NCBI RefSeq assembly: GCF_009939225.1
Contig: NZ_JAACJR010000008.1
Coordinates: forward strand, 1,113,107 to 1,177,106
From: Sediminibacterium soli
GTDB taxonomy: Bacteria > Bacteroidota > Bacteroidia > Chitinophagales > Chitinophagaceae
Reading direction: 5' to 3'
DNA length: 64,000 nucleotides
In this document: in pieces, positions 1 through 9,533 of the stretch
Numbering within the stretch: position 1 is the stretch's first letter
Layout of the letters: every line of letters starts with the position of its first letter
The notes under the pieces: model-generated
Told to the model about the DNA's origin: nothing
Database searches by the model: none
Seen by the model: the letters and a program-made list of their open reading frames with translations, nothing else
Position numbers and translations under genes: made by a program

Positions 1-2135
1 TCTGTCTCCACATGCACATTTCTGAACAGGATATCCGTGCCTTCTATGCATTCGATGCCTTTCCTGGCTTTGATGACCATATTCTCCATGGTCAGGTTTT
101 TCACGTTCATCTCGGGTATACCGCGGATAAAGACGGCTTTGGCCGCTCCCCGGCAAACAATATCGCTGATATGAAAATCGCGGAATACCGGGGTAGCTTC
201 CGTAACCGGCAGCATTTCCACTTTGGGAAGCTCGCGTTTTTCGCCGGCCAGGGGCACCGGGTCCTTTGCCGCATAATACATATCGAACGAGATGGCTTCA
301 CCCGCGATATCCTTCATCTGTATATTGGAAGCATATATTTTTTCCACCACACCCCCGCGGCCGCGGACCGTTTTGAAACGGAGCCCAATATCCGTTCCGA
401 TAAAAGTGCAGTTGGATACGAACAGGTTCCGGGCGCCGCCGCTCATTTCACTGCCGATCACAAAACCGCCGTGTGCATGGTATACGGTTGTATTGATGGC
501 GATCACATTTTCCGTTGGCAGACCGCGTTTCCTTCCCTCTTCATCGCGACCCGATTTGATGCAGATGCCGTCGTCGCCGGTGTCAAAAGAACATCCGTCG
601 AGCAGTACATTGGCGCAGGACTCAAGATCAACGGCATCGGTATTCTGACCGTACCAGGGATTTTTTACGGTTACATTTTTCAGGGTAATATGCCGGCTTA
701 CTGTCAGGTGCATGGTCCATGCGGGCGAATTCTCGAAGGTAACACCCTCTATCAATACATTCCTGCAATTGGAAATACGCAGCATATTCGGGCGCAGGTA
801 ATCCCTGATCTCTTCAAAATCCTTTAATTCAAGACCGGGTGTGAGCTTGCCGATATTGTTGGTCAGCGACCCCTTCAGCGCGCCGGGCGAAGAATACCAG
901 CTTGTTTTTGCTTCGTTCAGAACGCCGCCGCTGGCCACTTTGTTTTTCCATTCGGAATCGGTCATCTTCACTTTCTGCTGCGGGCGCCAGGTATCGCCGG
1001 AGCCATGAAAAATACCTTTGCCCGTGATGGCGATATTCTCGAGGTCTTCTGCGGTGATCGGCGACTGGCACCTTGCCGCCACTACCCCTTCAAACGAAGA
1101 ACGTACAAGCGGGTACTGCAGGTGGTCGGGTGTAAACAATACCAGGGCGCCTTTTTTTGTATGCAGTTCCACATTATTCTTGAAAACGATCGGTCCTGTA
1201 AGCCATAATCCTTCGGGGATCAATACCACACCGCCGCCGCCTTTGTTACAGTCGGAGATCGCGCTGTTGATGGCATGGGTATTCAGTGTCAGCCCATCAC
1301 TGGCTGCCCCATATGTACGGATATCGAATGTATCTTTCCTGAAATGCGGCTGGTAGATCTTAGGCAGTTCGTAAGCCATTTTTCCCGGATGCGGAGACGG
1401 TTTGAGGTAGGCAGCCAGGGGTATGTTTTTTTCCTGCAGTTCGGCGCAGACAAGCGAGGCAACGGATGCGGCCCCGTATTCCGAGAAATGGGTATCGTCT
1501 TTTTTTCCGTCCATGGCCGCTTTGTAATGCCGGGGGTCTATCCAGAGAAAAAGATTCTTTGATCCTTCCACACCCTGCTGTTCTATCAATGCCTGGCTGG
1601 ATCTGTGCAGATCGATCAGCGGCAGGTTCATTTCTTTTGCCAGTGTACGAACCACATCGGGGTATTCTCCGTGTGAGTCTGCGAATGTTCCGTTCGCATC
1701 AAATTTCCGGCGCATAACAGGTGTTACCAGAACCGGATGGGCGCCTCTGCTCCTGGCATCTTTGATGAAACGGATCAGGTTATCGCGATAGGCGGTGCGC
1801 GGTGCTGCATAGCGGTTGGTATCTTCTATCTTGGCATCGTTGTGCCCGAACTGTATGATGACCCAGTCGTCTTTCTGCAGGTTCTTCATCACACTGTCCC
1901 AGCGGCCTTCCCTGATAAAACTCTTGGTGCTGCGACCGTTCACAGCGTAGTTGCGTATGCTTGCTTCTTCGGTAAAGAACTGCGGGAACAACTGCCCCCA
2001 GCCTCTTTCCGGGTTATCGTTCAGCGGCTTATCAGCCATGGTGGAATCGCCGATCAGGAATATCCTGGTATGCCTGGGTAATTTGAACGCCGTTGTTGCC
2101 AACGCCACTAAGATGATGATGCCGATCTTTTTCAT
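1..2135 (-). CDS. SGNH acetylesterase + GH28 polygalacturonase fusion, 3' end cut by window edge
   Basis: Predicted secreted pectin-degrading enzyme joining a rhamnogalacturonan-acetylesterase-like SGNH hydrolase to a GH28 pectin hydrolase; the first removes acetyl groups and the second cuts galacturonate linkages. The reading frame is open from the ATG at 2135 to the window edge (711 codons), and it begins with a hydrophobic export signal. SGNH blocks are visible: GDS (Ser31 nucleophile), GHND (Asn99) and DDTH (Asp213, His216). The GH28 half starts near residue 265 and shows NTDAVD (Asp500, Asp503), GDDG (Asp521, Asp522), a histidine in HGG (His555) and RFK (Arg586, Lys588), so the catalytic set looks complete. 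Usual GH28 enzymes have NTDG; here it is NTDA. The gene diverges from the LacI regulator at 2585, with an operator-like palindrome between them. The C-terminus lies outside the window. Confidence 0.9.
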   Translation of the reverse strand, partial: MKKIGIIILVALATTAFKLPRHTRIFLIGDSTMADKPLNDNPERGWGQLFPQFFTEEASIRNYAVNGRSTKSFIREGRWDSVMKNLQKDDWVIIQFGHNDAKIEDTNRYAAPRTAYRDNLIRFIKDARSRGAHPVLVTPVMRRKFDANGTFADSHGEYPDVVRTLAKEMNLPLIDLHRSSQALIEQQGVEGSKNLFLWIDPRHYKAAMDGKKDDTHFSEYGAASVASLVCAELQEKNIPLAAYLKPSPHPGKMAYELPKIYQPHFRKDTFDIRTYGAASDGLTLNTHAINSAISDCNKGGGGVVLIPEGLWLTGPIVFKNNVELHTKKGALVLFTPDHLQYPLVRSSFEGVVAARCQSPITAEDLENIAITGKGIFHGSGDTWRPQQKVKMTDSEWKNKVASGGVLNEAKTSWYSSPGALKGSLTNNIGKLTPGLELKDFEEIRDYLRPNMLRISNCRNVLIEGVTFENSPAWTMHLTVSRHITLKNVTVKNPWYGQNTDAVDLESCANVLLDGCSFDTGDDGICIKSGRDEEGRKRGLPTENVIAINTTVYHAHGGFVIGSEMSGGARNLFVSNCTFIGTDIGLRFKTVRGRGGVVEKIYASNIQMKDIAGEAISFDMYYAAKDPVPLAGEKRELPKVEMLPVTEATPVFRDFHISDIVCRGAAKAVFIRGIPEMNVKNLTMENMVIKARKGIECIEGTDILFRNVHVET

Positions 2136-2415
2136 TTCTGCAGTTTTCGGGTACTTGGTGATTGATACATGATGGAAGGTGAACATCCGTTGCCGGTCTG
2201 CAGACAAAGCAGCGGTATGGCTTCTGCAGGGATACACTTACCGGAAAAAGCAGGCCGCGGAACGGTCAGGTACCAGTGCCGTGCGTGGATATAAACAGGT
2301 AGATGATTCTTTTTCATTGCAAGCCCTCTGCAGACAGTGGCATGCTGCCACTGAAACCGGGTAACAAGTCTACTTTGTTTCAGGCCTAAAACAGGGGTGA
2401 TAAGGGTATTTTTTT

Positions 2416-2438
2416 ACGCAATCGTTCCCGGTAACGAT
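2416..2438. promoter_or_regulatory. Candidate LacI-family operator, copy 1
   Basis: The 450-bp gap between the esterase/GH28 gene (start 2135, minus) and the LacI gene (start 2585, plus) holds the near-palindrome ATCGTTCCCGGTAACGAT at 2421-2438; 16 of 18 positions are symmetric about a central CCGG. The 21 bases at 2416-2436 recur with one mismatch at 13010-13030, in the other divergent promoter region of this pectin locus. Its role as the binding site of the neighbouring regulator is inferred. Nothing else was recognised in the gap. Confidence 0.6.
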
Positions 2439-2584
2439 ATCGCGCAGCGCGTCTGGACAGGGTAGATTTTCTGCCTGTTTGCCGATTAATGCCGCCGGGG
2501 CGCCGTGGTTTAGGCAGCTACTGCCTTAAATACTGTATTTTTAATGCCGTTTGTGCAAAAAAGATTGCTTTACAGCAACCCGTC

Positions 2585-3613
2585 ATGAAATTTGAAGCCG
2601 TTACCATAAAGGACATTGCCAAAGCACTGGGATTATCCACTTCCACGGTTTCCCGTGCGCTGCGCGACAGCTACGAGATCAGTCCTGAAACAAAAAAACT
2701 GGTTCTTGAATACGCACAGAACAACAATTACCGGCCAAATCCCATTGCTTTAAGTCTCAAGGAAAAAAGAAGCCGTTCCATCGGCATCATCGTCTGCGAG
2801 ATCGCCAACAGTTTTTTTTCGCAGATCATCAACGGCATCGAATCCATTGCGTACGATAAGGGTTATAACGTAATCATTGCGCAAAGCCATGAGTCGTACG
2901 AACGCGAGGTGCTTAACGTGCAATACCTTGCCTCCCGGTCGATAGACGGATTGCTGGTATCGGTGTCGTCGGAAACAAACGACCTCGATCATCTCAAAAG
3001 CCTGCATGAGAGGGGGCTGCCGATCGTATTCTTTGACCGTATCGTTGATGAACTTGACACACATAAAGTGATCGTCGATAATTTCAAAGGCGCCTACGAT
3101 GCCACTACGCACCTGATCAAAAGCGGGTACAAACACATAGCCACCCTGGCAGGATCGGAATATTTATCGATCACCAAGGAACGCATGGATGGTTACCGCC
3201 AGGCGCTGGAAGACAATGGCCGGACTGCAGACCCGGCATACGTACAGCACTGCCTGCACGGCGGCATGCTCTACGAAGAAGTGGAATCCGCGCTTGAAAA
3301 AATGCTCCGGCTTCCCAATAAACCCGACGCATTGCTAGGCTGCGCCGACAAACTCACCACCAACTGCCTCCGGTATTTCCGGAAGAAAAAAATAAGGGTG
3401 CCCGATGATATCGCATTGGTTGGTTTTTCCAATCTCGATCTCACCGATCTGTTATCGCCTTCGCTTACGGTGGTAAGACAACCCGCGTTCGAGATGGGCC
3501 AGCTATCAACCGAGTTGCTTATTCAGCAGATAGAAAGCAAAAAGCCTGTGAAAGATTTTGCCAAAAAAATCCTGCCGCCGCAGTTGTTTACAAGGGAATC
3601 CACGGAGAAATAA
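2585..3613 (+). CDS. LacI-family transcriptional regulator
   Basis: DNA-binding regulator of sugar catabolism, 342 residues from the ATG at 2585. An in-frame ATG 96 bases upstream would add a low-complexity leader without homology, so the later start is preferred because it places the helix-turn-helix (VTIKDIAKALGLSTSTVSRAL) at residues 6-26, as is normal for the family. The hinge (RPNPIALSLK) follows near residue 50, and the rest is a periplasmic-binding-protein-like effector domain (IGIIVCEI onwards, with the VGFSNLDLTDLLSP segment near the end). It diverges from the esterase/GH28 gene. A near-identical operator-like sequence upstream of both that gene pair and the SusC/kinase pair suggests it controls the whole pectin locus, perhaps sensing a galacturonate-derived ligand; this is inference. 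Confidence 0.92.
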   Translation: MKFEAVTIKDIAKALGLSTSTVSRALRDSYEISPETKKLVLEYAQNNNYRPNPIALSLKEKRSRSIGIIVCEIANSFFSQIINGIESIAYDKGYNVIIAQSHESYEREVLNVQYLASRSIDGLLVSVSSETNDLDHLKSLHERGLPIVFFDRIVDELDTHKVIVDNFKGAYDATTHLIKSGYKHIATLAGSEYLSITKERMDGYRQALEDNGRTADPAYVQHCLHGGMLYEEVESALEKMLRLPNKPDALLGCADKLTTNCLRYFRKKKIRVPDDIALVGFSNLDLTDLLSPSLTVVRQPAFEMGQLSTELLIQQIESKKPVKDFAKKILPPQLFTRESTEK

Positions 3614-3681
3614 GTGATGCTGTCTAAAAAAGCTGCAGCCCGATTGCCGGCAGCCGGTCTTCACCAGTAGAATTCGGGGCG

Positions 3682-4110
3682 TTAGGTTGTTTTAACGGCC
3701 TGACGTGCCAGTAATTTCCAACTTCCTTTTTCTTTGTGCCAGACCAGCAATATTTTCAGCTTAACCGTGCCGGGAGTGTTGTTATCATTGGTGGCAGCAT
3801 TAAATACATGACGCACAATAGCCGTATTGCCTGCAACCGAAATGGTCTGTTCGGAAAGATCGATCGATACAAAATCGGATTTGCCGCTGGCGATATGTTC
3901 AACAAAGGCAGCTTTGTCTTCCACCAATCCGCTTGAATGACCATAACTCAGTTTTTCAGAGGCAATGTTCTCAAGCGCGGCCCGCTGCCCGTCGATCATC
4001 GCTTTTTTCAGTCGATCAACCGAAGCTGCCACTCCTTTCTCTTCTTTGGTCTGAGAGAAGGCGGCGACGGATACCATCATTACCAATGCTAACAGGTGCA
4101 GGCGTTTCAT
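3682..4110 (-). CDS. Secreted NTF2-like (DUF4440/SnoaL-type) protein
   Basis: Small exported protein of 142 residues. The ATG at 4110 is chosen because it opens a clean signal peptide (MKRLHLLALVMMVSVAAFSQ); the longer frame from 4167 adds 19 residues that look like upstream untranslated sequence. The mature part has the helix-then-strand pattern of DUF4440 proteins: an amphipathic helix (VDRLKKAMIDGQRAALENI), a YGHSSGLVEDKAAFVEHI turn and a C-terminal WKLLARQAV strand. These cone-shaped folds bind small ligands or act as enzymes; no catalytic set can be read here. It lies after the large terminator hairpin that follows the DUF1579 gene, so it probably has its own promoter. Confidence 0.75.
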   Translation of the reverse strand: MKRLHLLALVMMVSVAAFSQTKEEKGVAASVDRLKKAMIDGQRAALENIASEKLSYGHSSGLVEDKAAFVEHIASGKSDFVSIDLSEQTISVAGNTAIVRHVFNAATNDNNTPGTVKLKILLVWHKEKGSWKLLARQAVKTT

Positions 4111-4136
4111 ACAATTGTTTTTATGAAAATACGGAT

Positions 4137-4204
4137 AAAAAATGGCCGCGGACAATACCGGCCGCACAGTTTTGTTTTCTGTGGCACCGGCATCGTCCGC
4201 GGCG
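4137..4204 (-). terminator. Large hairpin terminator ending the pectin PUL operon
   Basis: The arms GCCGCGGAC (4145-4153) and GTCCGCGGC (4195-4203) pair perfectly. Inside them are a CCGG/CCGG pair and a CACAG/CTGTG stem. On the minus strand the hairpin is followed at once by CATTTTTTAT. It lies just after the DUF1579 gene and before the NTF2-like gene. Confidence 0.75.
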
Positions 4205-4219
4205 TTTTACCTGACGGAT

Positions 4220-4870
4220 CTATTTCTTCCTTGTAAGCTTTATCTCCATCATTTTGAACTGCTTTCCGGTTTTGGGATCGGGACCATACATCGTCAGCAT
4301 ATGGGTATTGTCGTCCACCACCGTATACACTTCGCGTACCGAGCAGGTCTTGCCGGGACGGCAAACATCCGGCATACTGCCTGTTGACGTCAGTGTTTTT
4401 GAAGCGGCATCCCAGTCGCCGGTTGTATTCATAATGCCCGTACCCATGTTGTCGATCCAGGAAGACGTGAATTTTTTAAGCGCATTATCATATCCCATAA
4501 TGCTCATACCCTCGAATGGCATGCCCATCATGTTACCGGTATGTCTGCTTACCTGGTACCTTCCATCCATCGCCATGCTGTTTGAGGCGGCGGTTTTGAC
4601 CATTTGCGGGGCGGCGCCTTCATAGTTCCACACCGTCATTTCTCCCTGCCAGTTACCTGACCAGGATGCCATCATTTTGTGCATGTCGCCGGGTGTGGCA
4701 TACTCCATCATTTTCGCCATCTGCGTGGCCGAATCGATGGGAACCCAGGCTTCTTCAGTCTTGGACGCAGCGGTTGCGCTGTCTTTGTTGCCGGTTTCGG
4801 TTTTGGTTCCTTCTTTACAGGCAACCATCGATATGGCTGCCATGCAGAAAACCAGGATCGTGTGTTTCAT
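4220..4870 (-). CDS. DUF1579 family lipoprotein
   Basis: Exported lipoprotein of 216 residues. The ATG at 4870 gives a lipoprotein signal (MKHTILVFCMAAISMVAC, cysteine 18); ten extra in-frame residues upstream are unlikely. A Thr/Glu/Lys-rich linker follows. The body matches DUF1579: MASWSGNWQGEMTVW early, a run of Met-rich segments (NMMGMPFEG, SIMGYDNALKKF) and a closing KQFKMMEIKLTRK strand. Function of the family is unknown; its beta-rich fold resembles lipocalin-like ligand binders. It is the last gene before the terminator at 4137-4204, 97 bp downstream of the GH43 gene, so it may share that transcript. Confidence 0.8.
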   Translation of the reverse strand: MKHTILVFCMAAISMVACKEGTKTETGNKDSATAASKTEEAWVPIDSATQMAKMMEYATPGDMHKMMASWSGNWQGEMTVWNYEGAAPQMVKTAASNSMAMDGRYQVSRHTGNMMGMPFEGMSIMGYDNALKKFTSSWIDNMGTGIMNTTGDWDAASKTLTSTGSMPDVCRPGKTCSVREVYTVVDDNTHMLTMYGPDPKTGKQFKMMEIKLTRKK

Positions 4871-4966
4871 AAGCAAGATTTTAGTGTGATAAGGTAGCAA
4901 GTTTCTTTTGCTTATGCAATACCCCTGTATGAATCACTTATTAATTCCGCCCCCCTGCATCCCGGG

Positions 4967-6598
4967 TTATTGTTTAACCGGTGTTACCCGGAACCAGTCG
5001 ATATCTGCAAAACCCGAATCATTGATCTGCGTGGTTCTTGAACAGAACAGTCCTGCTTTGGCACCTGTCCACCTGCCCGGTTCCGCCTGGAAAGTATCGG
5101 GTATCTCCGTAAACATTTGTCCGTCGGCACTGTAGGCAAACCGAACCTGCGCTCCTTTGGTAAGTGTTGCGCGCAGGTAAATATCCCCTCCTGCATACGC
5201 ACCGAGTATCTTTTCCGTTTCCTGTTTTCCTTTTATCGCGTCCTTGCAGTGTATATAGGCAAGAAAATTTTTACCATTCCTGAACACCAGCTGCAATCCC
5301 GCGTAACTGCCTCCCATCACCACCAGCCCGGCTCTTTCGTTTTCTATTTTGCCATTGGGTGTAAAGCGGAGCTTGGTGGTAAACACACAGGCTGTTGCCG
5401 GTATTTTTTGCAGGAACAGGTTACCGGCATCCCAAAGGTTTTTGGCGCTGTCGGGTAATTTATCTGAGAACAGCCGAAGTGTACCTGCGGCCGGGTTGGT
5501 GAATGCCCAGGTGCTTTTGGGGTTCGATTGCCATTGCCACTGCAGGCCGATCGTATTGGAATTGAATTCATCGGAAGTGGCGGGAACCGTCACGGGAATG
5601 CTTTTGGCCACAACCGGTTTCCGGTAGGTGGCTACCGGCTCGCCTTTGCCGTCTCCATCTTTATCGATACCGATCACCGGCCAGTCGTTCACCCATTTCA
5701 TCGGCTGCAGGTGCACTACCCTTCCGTAGGCGGCTTTGTCCTGGAAATGGAGAAACCAATCCTCTCCCGAAACCGTATTCACCCAGGCGCCCTGGTGCGG
5801 ACCGTTGACACTGCTGCTGCCCTGGTCCATCACCACTTTCCGCTCGTACGGTCCGTAAATATTTTTCGACCGCAATGCCAGCTGCCAGCCCGTACTTACG
5901 CCGCCGGCCGGCGCAAAAATGTAATAGTAGCCGTTGCGCTTATAAAGTTTAGGACCCTCCACCGTAGGGTCCTTGTCATGGCCGTCGTATACCATCACGC
6001 CTTCATCAAGTGTTGCCGTTCCGGCTGCATTCATTTTTCTGATAATGAGTAGGCTTTTGATACCGGCGCGGCTGCCGGCCCAGGCGTGAACCAGGTAAGC
6101 GTTGCCGTCGTCGTCCCAAAGCGGACAGGGGTCGATCAGTCCTTTGCCGGCAACCACCTTTACCGGGTCTGACCAGGGACCTGCGGGATTTTTTGTTTTT
6201 ACCATGTAAATACCAAAATCCGGATCGGGGTAATAGATATAGAATTCGTTTTTATGATAACGGATCGATGGCGCCCAGACGCCTTCACCATGCGTTGTGG
6301 TGGCAAAATGTTCAAGCGGAATTTGTTTCGGCAATGCATGTCCGATGATCGTCCAGTTCACCAGGTCTTTTGACCGGAGAACCGGCAGCGCCGGTGCGTG
6401 TTCAAAAGAAGATGATACGAGATAGAAATAATCGTCCACCCTGATCACATCGGGATCCGAATAATCCGCATTGATCACCGGGTTCGTATAGGTTCCGTTG
6501 CCGTTATCCGGAACCCATACAGTTCCTGTCTGTGCTTTTGCAACGGCAACCGCTGCCAGCATGCACACAATATAATTAACCAGTTTCTTCATCTGCAT
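4967..6598 (-). CDS. GH43 family glycosidase (arabinosidase/xylosidase type) with C-terminal beta-sandwich
   Basis: Predicted secreted exo-acting enzyme on arabinan or xylan side chains, 543 residues with a signal peptide (cleavage near AKAQ, residue 23). The five-bladed propeller carries the GH43 triad: base Asp48 in the NADYSDPD segment, Asp156 in LIDPCPLWDDDG, and acid Glu214 in TVEGPKLYK. From about residue 345 a second domain (ATSDEFNSNTIGLQWQW onwards) looks like the concanavalin-like C-terminal module found in GH43 beta-xylosidase-type proteins. An alternative start two codons later is equally possible. It follows the pectin methylesterase by 8 bp, and the pectin context suggests arabinan side chains of rhamnogalacturonan as substrate; that is inferred. 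Confidence 0.9.
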   Translation of the reverse strand: MQMKKLVNYIVCMLAAVAVAKAQTGTVWVPDNGNGTYTNPVINADYSDPDVIRVDDYFYLVSSSFEHAPALPVLRSKDLVNWTIIGHALPKQIPLEHFATTTHGEGVWAPSIRYHKNEFYIYYPDPDFGIYMVKTKNPAGPWSDPVKVVAGKGLIDPCPLWDDDGNAYLVHAWAGSRAGIKSLLIIRKMNAAGTATLDEGVMVYDGHDKDPTVEGPKLYKRNGYYYIFAPAGGVSTGWQLALRSKNIYGPYERKVVMDQGSSSVNGPHQGAWVNTVSGEDWFLHFQDKAAYGRVVHLQPMKWVNDWPVIGIDKDGDGKGEPVATYRKPVVAKSIPVTVPATSDEFNSNTIGLQWQWQSNPKSTWAFTNPAAGTLRLFSDKLPDSAKNLWDAGNLFLQKIPATACVFTTKLRFTPNGKIENERAGLVVMGGSYAGLQLVFRNGKNFLAYIHCKDAIKGKQETEKILGAYAGGDIYLRATLTKGAQVRFAYSADGQMFTEIPDTFQAEPGRWTGAKAGLFCSRTTQINDSGFADIDWFRVTPVKQ

Positions 6599-6606
6599 GG
6601 TTTGAA

Positions 6607-7599
6607 TTATTGAAACAAAGGCTGCCAGCCGGGAAAGATAACGGCCGGCGTGTACCGTCTGGCTTCATCATCTTGTAATTGTTTGCTCCAGTTTATCCGC
6701 GCATCTTTTGCAGCGCCGGGGCCGGTATTCCGGTACTCGTAAAACCTGGCGGTATTTTCATTGGCAGGGTTTTTCCAGTTATTCCATCCCGCGGGAAGAA
6801 TATGCGCACTGATTTCGCAATGAAGATAAGCTACAGCGGCATACGGCCGCCATGGTCTTCCGAGCGAAACATGGTGCAGGCTGCTGTCGCCCGTGAGCTG
6901 GCAGCGGAGGAAAACAAAACCGAAAGCTTTGTCGGCGGGAGTGGAGGCCGCGGTTACATGCGAATTCTTTTTACTGTGAATACGGCATTCCTCAAACACA
7001 GCCGTAGCCGGTCCGAAAATAAAATCGGTGGTTCCTTCTATGTAACAGTTTTTGTAATACTGGCGACTGCCCTCGCCGCTGCAGAACAATACATCCTGGA
7101 AACCGGTGAAACGGCAGTTCCGGAATGCAAGCTTATCGCCCTTGGCAAACACGGCAACGGCCTGCCCGGCATTGAATCCTGCATTGTTCTCGAAACAGAT
7201 ATTTTCGGCGGTAACATTATCGGCCAGCAGAAAAAAACTGGCAGAGGTATAAGTGTTTACCGTATCGCCGTTAGGTAGAATGGTTCCTGTATGGTTATCA
7301 TATGTCAACACCGTTGATGCAGGATCATCGCCGATAAGATGTACAAAATCTTTTCCTTTGGCCAGCTCCAGCCGCTCCCTGTACACTCCTTTCTTGATGC
7401 GTATACGGATAAAAGCTTTGTTACCGGCGGGCACCGCATCGAGCGCCTGCTGCACGGTTCTGCAGTCGCCGCTGCCATCCTGCGCAACAACAACTGTTCG
7501 CTGCTGCGCAAACAGGAACAGGGCTGTCAATAAAAAACAAACCAGTATTATAAACCGCTTCGGGAGATGAGCTGTATGTCTGCAGGAATGAGAAAACAT
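6607..7599 (-). CDS. Pectin methylesterase (CE8)
   Basis: Removes methyl esters from homogalacturonan, yielding demethylated pectin for GH28. The frame is open from 7713, but the ATG at 7599 is preferred because a signal-anchor (RFIILVCFLLTALFLFAQ) starts shortly after it; the longer form would overlap the SusD gene. From that start the protein has 330 residues. CE8 motifs in order: GQAVAV (Gln146), QDVLF (Gln168, Asp169 acid), DFIFG (Asp192 nucleophile), LGRPW (Arg248). The usual QDTL is QDVL here. It sits between SusD and GH43 in the minus-strand pectin operon. Confidence 0.93.
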   Translation of the reverse strand: MFSHSCRHTAHLPKRFIILVCFLLTALFLFAQQRTVVVAQDGSGDCRTVQQALDAVPAGNKAFIRIRIKKGVYRERLELAKGKDFVHLIGDDPASTVLTYDNHTGTILPNGDTVNTYTSASFFLLADNVTAENICFENNAGFNAGQAVAVFAKGDKLAFRNCRFTGFQDVLFCSGEGSRQYYKNCYIEGTTDFIFGPATAVFEECRIHSKKNSHVTAASTPADKAFGFVFLRCQLTGDSSLHHVSLGRPWRPYAAVAYLHCEISAHILPAGWNNWKNPANENTARFYEYRNTGPGAAKDARINWSKQLQDDEARRYTPAVIFPGWQPLFQ

Positions 7600-7690
7600 A
7601 AGATGAGCGCTATAGTGTAAACTTAAAAGATAAGGCCGCCTTATGCAAGCAGCCTTATCCGATTCAATTGGTTTGCCGAACGGAATGCGC

Positions 7691-9514
7691 TTAGTATCCC
7701 GGATTCTGCGCAAGGTTTACGTTTGCATCCCTTGCAGGCTGGGGTATCGGCATCAGTTCTGATTTACCGGTTACAAATCCTGTGGCATACCTTGCAACCG
7801 TTGTTGTATTGATGGCAGCGCTCAGCCAGGTAACTTTTGTGGTGCCTGCCGGTGTACTGGCAGGGGCCGCTTTGTAGAACGAGTTTGCCCACAGTGTACT
7901 GGCACCCCAGGTATTGTCATCGCTCGTTGAATTATTGCGAAAGTACATGGAAACAGGCAGGTTATTATAGGGCGCCGCCAGGGTGGACATAGCGGTAAGC
8001 GCTGTTTTGGTATCGGCGATGGTTTTTGCCAGCAGGTTCCAGCGGATCAGGTCGGATTTGCGTACGCCTTCCCCGCCGAGTTCGAGCGAGCGCTCTTTGG
8101 TGATGGCCGCAAAAAAAGTTGCCTTCGTAAGTCCTGCGGGAAGATCCGCTGTTACATCGGCGGTGCCGATGGGTTTGCCATATCCTCTCCTGCGCACCAT
8201 GTTCACCGCATTGTAGGCAGCGGCGGTTGGTCCGTTGAGTTCGTTCTCTGCTTCTGCAAACATCAGCAACACATCTGAATAACGGATGATCTGCCATTTC
8301 AATCCAAAATACTGTATGGCATTGGTTGGGGCATAGGCTGGATTGGTAACCCAGTCGCGGCGGTATTTACCGTCACAGATAGCCGTGATCGCCTGTCCTA
8401 CCTTGGTTGCACCATCCGAAGCCACATTATAAATGGCGCAGGTAACATCCCTTCTCAGGTCGGTTGAGTCAAACAGGTAAAAATAGGTAGGCAATACGTT
8501 AATGCTTTTGTTGCCGAAACCATTTACACTGGGACCGTTATAATATCCCAGTTTGGTATCTTCCGCCGCTACGCCTCCGATAGCGCTTGCCTGGAACATC
8601 AGCTCGCCCTGCGGATCGGTTACCGCATGTGCATTTACCTGGTCTTTCCACAGCGCTTTGAAGCTTGGGTTCAGGTTGTGCTGGTTTGATTTGATGATAT
8701 CTTCGCATGCATCCCTGGCGATCTGGTAAAAACTGAGGTAATCGGCGGCACGTTTCAGGCTTCCGTCCTGGCGCAGCGCATAACCGCCGCGGAACAGAGC
8801 CAGCCTGGCACGCAAAGCCTTCACCGTTCCTTTGGTGATCCGTTCATCGGGCTGGTCACCGATCGCAGCCAGGTCGTTACGCCAGGGAACCAGGTCTTCG
8901 GCAAGTTTCAGATCCGCGATCAGGCGGTTATAGAGCGTATCCCTGTCGGTACGCGAAGGGAAAGGATTGCTGCTCGCCAGCTGCGATGCGGGTGCAAAAT
9001 GCGCGGGCAGGTCGCCCCAGTGTTTGATCGCTTCAAAATAATACTGCGCGCGCAGCGTCAGCGCTTCGCCATACATACGCTGCAGTTTCTTTTTTTCCTG
9101 GTCGGTGCCATTCGTATACAATGCCATCCTGGGTATATTGGCGATGCATATATTGGAGAACTCGATGCCCTGGAACAGCTGGTTGAAAGGATTGGTGATC
9201 TGCGCATTGCCCGATGTGGCGGCATAACGCGCAATATCACGGCGGTCGTTGTCTGAATTACCTGTAGGCCCCTGCATTTCATCGGTGTCCACGGTGTAGT
9301 ATAGGCTAAGCCGTATACCGAAACCTGCATCGCCCACCATACGGCTGTACGCACCGGCCAGCGCTTTGTAAGCACCCGGCACATCTGCAAAAGCCACTTC
9401 TGCACTGACATCTGTGATGGGTTGCTGGTCGAGGAATTTTTTACAACCCGTCAACAGCAACATACAACCTGTTGCAGAAAGAGCGGCGAGTTTAAAAATA
9501 TGTCTCGTATTCAT
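7691..9514 (-). CDS. SusD/RagB-family outer-membrane lipoprotein (pectin PUL)
   Basis: Surface glycan-binding lipoprotein that works as the lid of the SusC transporter; 607 residues. The signal ends in a lipobox (LLLTGC, Cys24) followed by KKFLDQQP, typical of SusD. The TPR-like helical core (LRAQYYFEAIKHWGDLPA) and the C-terminal RagB part (ERSLELGGEGVRKSDLIRWN, ending AQNPGY) are all present. It starts 19 bp after the SusC gene ends, the normal susC-susD order, and is followed by the pectin methylesterase. The ligand is probably a pectic oligosaccharide, judged from the neighbours only. Confidence 0.95.
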   Translation of the reverse strand: MNTRHIFKLAALSATGCMLLLTGCKKFLDQQPITDVSAEVAFADVPGAYKALAGAYSRMVGDAGFGIRLSLYYTVDTDEMQGPTGNSDNDRRDIARYAATSGNAQITNPFNQLFQGIEFSNICIANIPRMALYTNGTDQEKKKLQRMYGEALTLRAQYYFEAIKHWGDLPAHFAPASQLASSNPFPSRTDRDTLYNRLIADLKLAEDLVPWRNDLAAIGDQPDERITKGTVKALRARLALFRGGYALRQDGSLKRAADYLSFYQIARDACEDIIKSNQHNLNPSFKALWKDQVNAHAVTDPQGELMFQASAIGGVAAEDTKLGYYNGPSVNGFGNKSINVLPTYFYLFDSTDLRRDVTCAIYNVASDGATKVGQAITAICDGKYRRDWVTNPAYAPTNAIQYFGLKWQIIRYSDVLLMFAEAENELNGPTAAAYNAVNMVRRRGYGKPIGTADVTADLPAGLTKATFFAAITKERSLELGGEGVRKSDLIRWNLLAKTIADTKTALTAMSTLAAPYNNLPVSMYFRNNSTSDDNTWGASTLWANSFYKAAPASTPAGTTKVTWLSAAINTTTVARYATGFVTGKSELMPIPQPARDANVNLAQNPGY

Positions 9515-9533
9515 AAGAAAGAGTTTATTGTTT

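Noticed and set aside
12-827. 271-codon open frame on the plus strand at the left edge
   Set aside because: It is antisense to the GH28 domain, whose catalytic motifs are read without interruption on the minus strand; the plus-strand peptide shows no family features.
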